The notes below the pieces were generated by a model. That model was not told the DNA's origin and did not search any database. It saw nothing but the letters and a program-made list of their open reading frames with translations. From NCBI GenBank assembly GCA_041191405.1, contig JBEEOW010000042.1, forward strand, positions 1 through 26,614: a stretch of 26,614 nucleotides of DNA. The letters run 5' to 3'. Position 1 is the first letter of the stretch. Each line of letters opens with the position of its first letter. The stretch is from JBEEOW01 sp041191405. Lineage in GTDB: Bacteria > Bacteroidota > Bacteroidia > Cytophagales > UBA9547. Positions 24,951-26,614 of the stretch are shown piece after piece. A program made the translations under genes and the position numbers.

Positions 24951-25020
24951 TAGATGTTAGATTTAAGATTTTAGATATTTTAAATCTATAATCTAAAATC
25001 TAACCTCTCATATCTTAATT
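24951..25020. repeat. Two-arm inverted heptad-repeat array upstream of bioA
   Basis: Ten heptads in unbroken register: TAGATGT (24951), TAGATTT, AAGATTT, TAGATAT and TTTAAAT on the left, then CTATAAT (24986), CTAAAAT, CTAACCT, CTCATAT and CTTAATT on the right. The left arm GTTAGATTT is matched by AAATCTAAC on the right, so the two arms are imperfectly complementary over about 20 bases. Confidence 0.75.
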
Positions 25021-25025
25021 AATGC

Positions 25026-25033
25026 TATTTTTG
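25026..25033 (+). promoter_or_regulatory. Candidate -7 element for bioA
   Basis: TATTTTTG fits TAnnTTTG and ends 23 bases before the ATG, a normal leader length. It begins 5 bases after the heptad array. No -33 TTG is seen. Confidence 0.5.
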
Positions 25034-25056
25034 TAATTCTAAAATCATTTTCAATT

Positions 25057-26346
25057 ATGGCTAACAACTGGAATACATTGCAAGATTGGGATAAAAAACA
25101 TGTTTGGCATCCATTTGATTTAATCAATATAAATCAAAATCTTGCAGTAGAGAAAGCACAAGGTTGTGAATTATTTTTAGATAATGGAGATGTTATTTTA
25201 GATGCAATTGGTTCGTGGTGGGTAAATATTCACGGACATGCACATCCTGAAATAGCTTCTGCAATTGCCTCGCAAGCACATAACTTAGAGCATGTTATAT
25301 TTGCTGGTTTTACACATAAGCCAGCTATTGAATTAGCAAAATCTTTATTAGATGTAACTAATATGGGTTTTGACAAAGTGTTTTTTTCAGATAATGGCTC
25401 AACGGCAGTTGAGGTTGCATTGAAAATGTCATTTCAATATTGGTACAATAAAAATAAACCGAAAACCAAAATTGTAGCTTTTGAAAATGCCTATCATGGT
25501 GATACATTTGGAGCTATGTCGGTAGGAGGGAGAAGCAAGTTTAATGAACCATTTTTGCCATTTTTGTTTGATGTTCAGTTTATTGAAATACCAACAGACG
25601 ACAATATTGAATCATTAAAAATTCAGTTAATAGAAATCTGTAAAAATAATGATGTAGCTGCATTTATATTTGAACCATTGGTACAAGGTGCAGCAGGAAT
25701 GCAAATGTACAAAGCGGAACATTTATCAAGTTTAATTGAAATTGTGCACCAACACGAAGTACTTGCCATTGCTGATGAGGTTATGACAGGTTTCGGACGT
25801 ACAGGAACTATTTTTGCTTCACATCAATTAAGTGTTAATCCTGATATTATATGTTTGTCGAAAGGTATTACGGGCGGATTTTTACCACTTGGCATAACGC
25901 TTTGTGCCGACGAAATTTATCAAGCATTTAATACTGATAATCCTTATAAAATATTTTTTCACGGACATTCATATACTGCCAACCCAATAGTTTGTGCTGC
26001 CGCAAATGCAAGTTTGAAATTGTTATTAGAACCTTCTTGTAAACTAAATATTGAAAGAATTTCTACAAAACATACAGCTTTTGTTCAGGAAATTAGTACT
26101 CAAAATTGGGTGAAAAACGCACGTTCATGCGGAACAATATTGGCCATTGAATTTCAGACCAATACTGCAAGTTCTTATTTCAATTCCCTACGTGATGATT
26201 TGTATCATTTTTTTTTGGAACAGAAAATTTTACTTCGTCCCTTAGGGAATATAATTTATGTAATTCCGCCTTATGTAATTTCTGATGAACAATTAGAGAG
26301 AATATATGCTGCAATTAGAAAAAGTGGAGAGTTGGTTGTAAGGTAG
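25057..26346 (+). CDS. bioA: Adenosylmethionine-8-amino-7-oxononanoate aminotransferase
   Basis: A 429-residue PLP enzyme of biotin synthesis that converts 8-amino-7-oxononanoate (KAPA) to 7,8-diaminopelargonate with S-adenosylmethionine as amino donor. Class III aminotransferase features are present: the N-terminal KKHVWHPFDL motif (14-23), GSWWVNIHGHAHP near 51-63 (substrate pocket), SDNGSTAVEVALKM near 111-124 (PLP phosphate), YHGDTFGAMSVGG near 146-158, DEVMTGFGRTG near 242-252, and the Schiff-base lysine K269 in LSKGITGGFLPLG. The WHPFDL start and GSWW distinguish BioA from ornithine-type relatives. No other bio gene is in the window, and it appears to be transcribed alone from the promoter just upstream. 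Confidence 0.95.
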   Translation: MANNWNTLQDWDKKHVWHPFDLININQNLAVEKAQGCELFLDNGDVILDAIGSWWVNIHGHAHPEIASAIASQAHNLEHVIFAGFTHKPAIELAKSLLDVTNMGFDKVFFSDNGSTAVEVALKMSFQYWYNKNKPKTKIVAFENAYHGDTFGAMSVGGRSKFNEPFLPFLFDVQFIEIPTDDNIESLKIQLIEICKNNDVAAFIFEPLVQGAAGMQMYKAEHLSSLIEIVHQHEVLAIADEVMTGFGRTGTIFASHQLSVNPDIICLSKGITGGFLPLGITLCADEIYQAFNTDNPYKIFFHGHSYTANPIVCAAANASLKLLLEPSCKLNIERISTKHTAFVQEISTQNWVKNARSCGTILAIEFQTNTASSYFNSLRDDLYHFFLEQKILLRPLGNIIYVIPPYVISDEQLERIYAAIRKSGELVVR

Positions 26347-26352
26347 TAGCAA

Positions 26353-26428
26353 GACTTAAGATTAAAGACTTAAGACCTGAAATTAATATTTTATCTTAAC
26401 CCTAAAACCTAAACTCTTAACCCTAACC
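26353..26428. repeat. Two-arm heptad-repeat array after bioA
   Basis: Left units GACTTAA (26353), GATTAAA (26360), GACTTAA (26367) and GACCTGA (26374); right units TCTTAAC (26394), CCTAAAA (26401), CCTAAAC (26408), TCTTAAC (26415) and CCTAACC (26422). The register is exact within each arm. Complementarity between arms is partial (TTAAGA with TCTTAA). The bioA TAG stop is two heptads upstream of the first clear unit. Confidence 0.65.
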
Positions 26429-26431
26429 CCC

Positions 26432-26614
26432 TTATTCCACTTCAAAAAACGTAGGATTAATCATGTTTAACTCTACAACACGTTCTACTTTTTCCTGACT
26501 TCCGCAAATTATTAGTAATCATTCTAAATAATCTGTTAAAATGTTTATAATTAAGCAATTGCAATTTTTATTTGAGTGATTTTGGGTGTCCCAGAGTTGT
26601 TTTGTAGCTTTGAG
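26432..26614 (-). pseudogene. Possible decayed coding region at the window edge
   Basis: On the minus strand one frame runs in from the right edge for 31 codons, meets a TGA at 26519-26521, continues open for 28 codons and ends with TAA at 26432-26434. The last part, GSQEKVERVVELNMINPTFF followed by EVE, has the charge and hydrophobic pattern of real protein. The upstream part (ATKQLWDTQNHSNK) looks poorer, and a neighbouring frame gives GTPKITQIKIAIA, which could be a transposase-like remnant. Either a gene end was joined to unrelated sequence or a gene has decayed. No product can be named. Confidence 0.35.

Larger units (their letters stand above)
24734..25056. other. Regulatory-rich intergenic region upstream of bioA
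   Basis: No gene is visible in these 323 bases. In order it holds a plain AT-rich stretch, the alternating half-site cluster (24799-24872), a lone GAAAAATGT (24905-24913) that resembles the same half-site, the two-arm heptad array (24951-25020), and a -7 element before bioA. Confidence 0.65.

Noticed and set aside
24951..25020. CRISPR array
   Set aside because: The repeats are 7 bases with no spacers and no cas genes are present.
26394..26428. Linear chromosome telomere
   Set aside because: The CCCTAAA resemblance is shallow, the sequence continues beyond it, and other sites show the same 7-base period with different motifs.

Overview
The window is an AT-rich stretch of a Bacteroidota chromosome. 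Four things point there: a secreted protein with a C-terminal type IX secretion sorting domain, a DUF2723 membrane glycosyltransferase, TAnnTTTG-type -7 promoter elements with weak ribosome binding sites, and an adjacent pyrG-yidC pair. I cannot place it below phylum level. No tRNA, rRNA, CRISPR array or intact insertion sequence was seen.

Layout. Bases 1-511 hold a possible gene end and a DUF2147 gene on the minus strand. Bases 794-6078 hold a tightly spaced plus-strand unit: a long-chain acyl-CoA synthetase, a lipoprotein of unknown function and an OmpA-domain envelope protein with five internal beta repeats. It converges on a T9SS cargo protein (6153-7526, minus) and a front-end-type fatty acid desaturase (7621-8706, minus). 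Divergent from the desaturase are an MsbA-like ABC exporter and a membrane-anchored GyrI-like protein (8964-11282), then a DUF2723 glycosyltransferase (11647-14604). A minus-strand block follows: an RtcB-family RNA ligase translationally coupled to a small membrane coiled-coil protein (14667-16471), and pyrG-yidC (16638-20084). The plus strand then carries lgt, two proteins of unknown function, a sigma-54-type response regulator that lacks its DNA-binding domain and is coupled to a Kir-type potassium channel gene (22579-24681), and bioA (25057-26346). A broken-looking reading frame lies at the right edge.

Most genes are core housekeeping or envelope functions: lipid activation and desaturation, lipoprotein maturation (lgt), membrane protein insertion (yidC), outer membrane anchoring and surface secretion. 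The less ordinary content is between the genes. Six intergenic sites carry degenerate arrays with a 7-base period, usually starting in or directly after a stop codon and several times laid out as two inverted arms. They resemble the heptanucleotide STRR repeats of cyanobacteria. In front of bioA, five decamer half-sites alternate in orientation with regular 8- and 4-base spacers, which looks like an operator cluster. A 15-bp terminator-like hairpin lies inside the signal-peptide codons of the lipoprotein gene.
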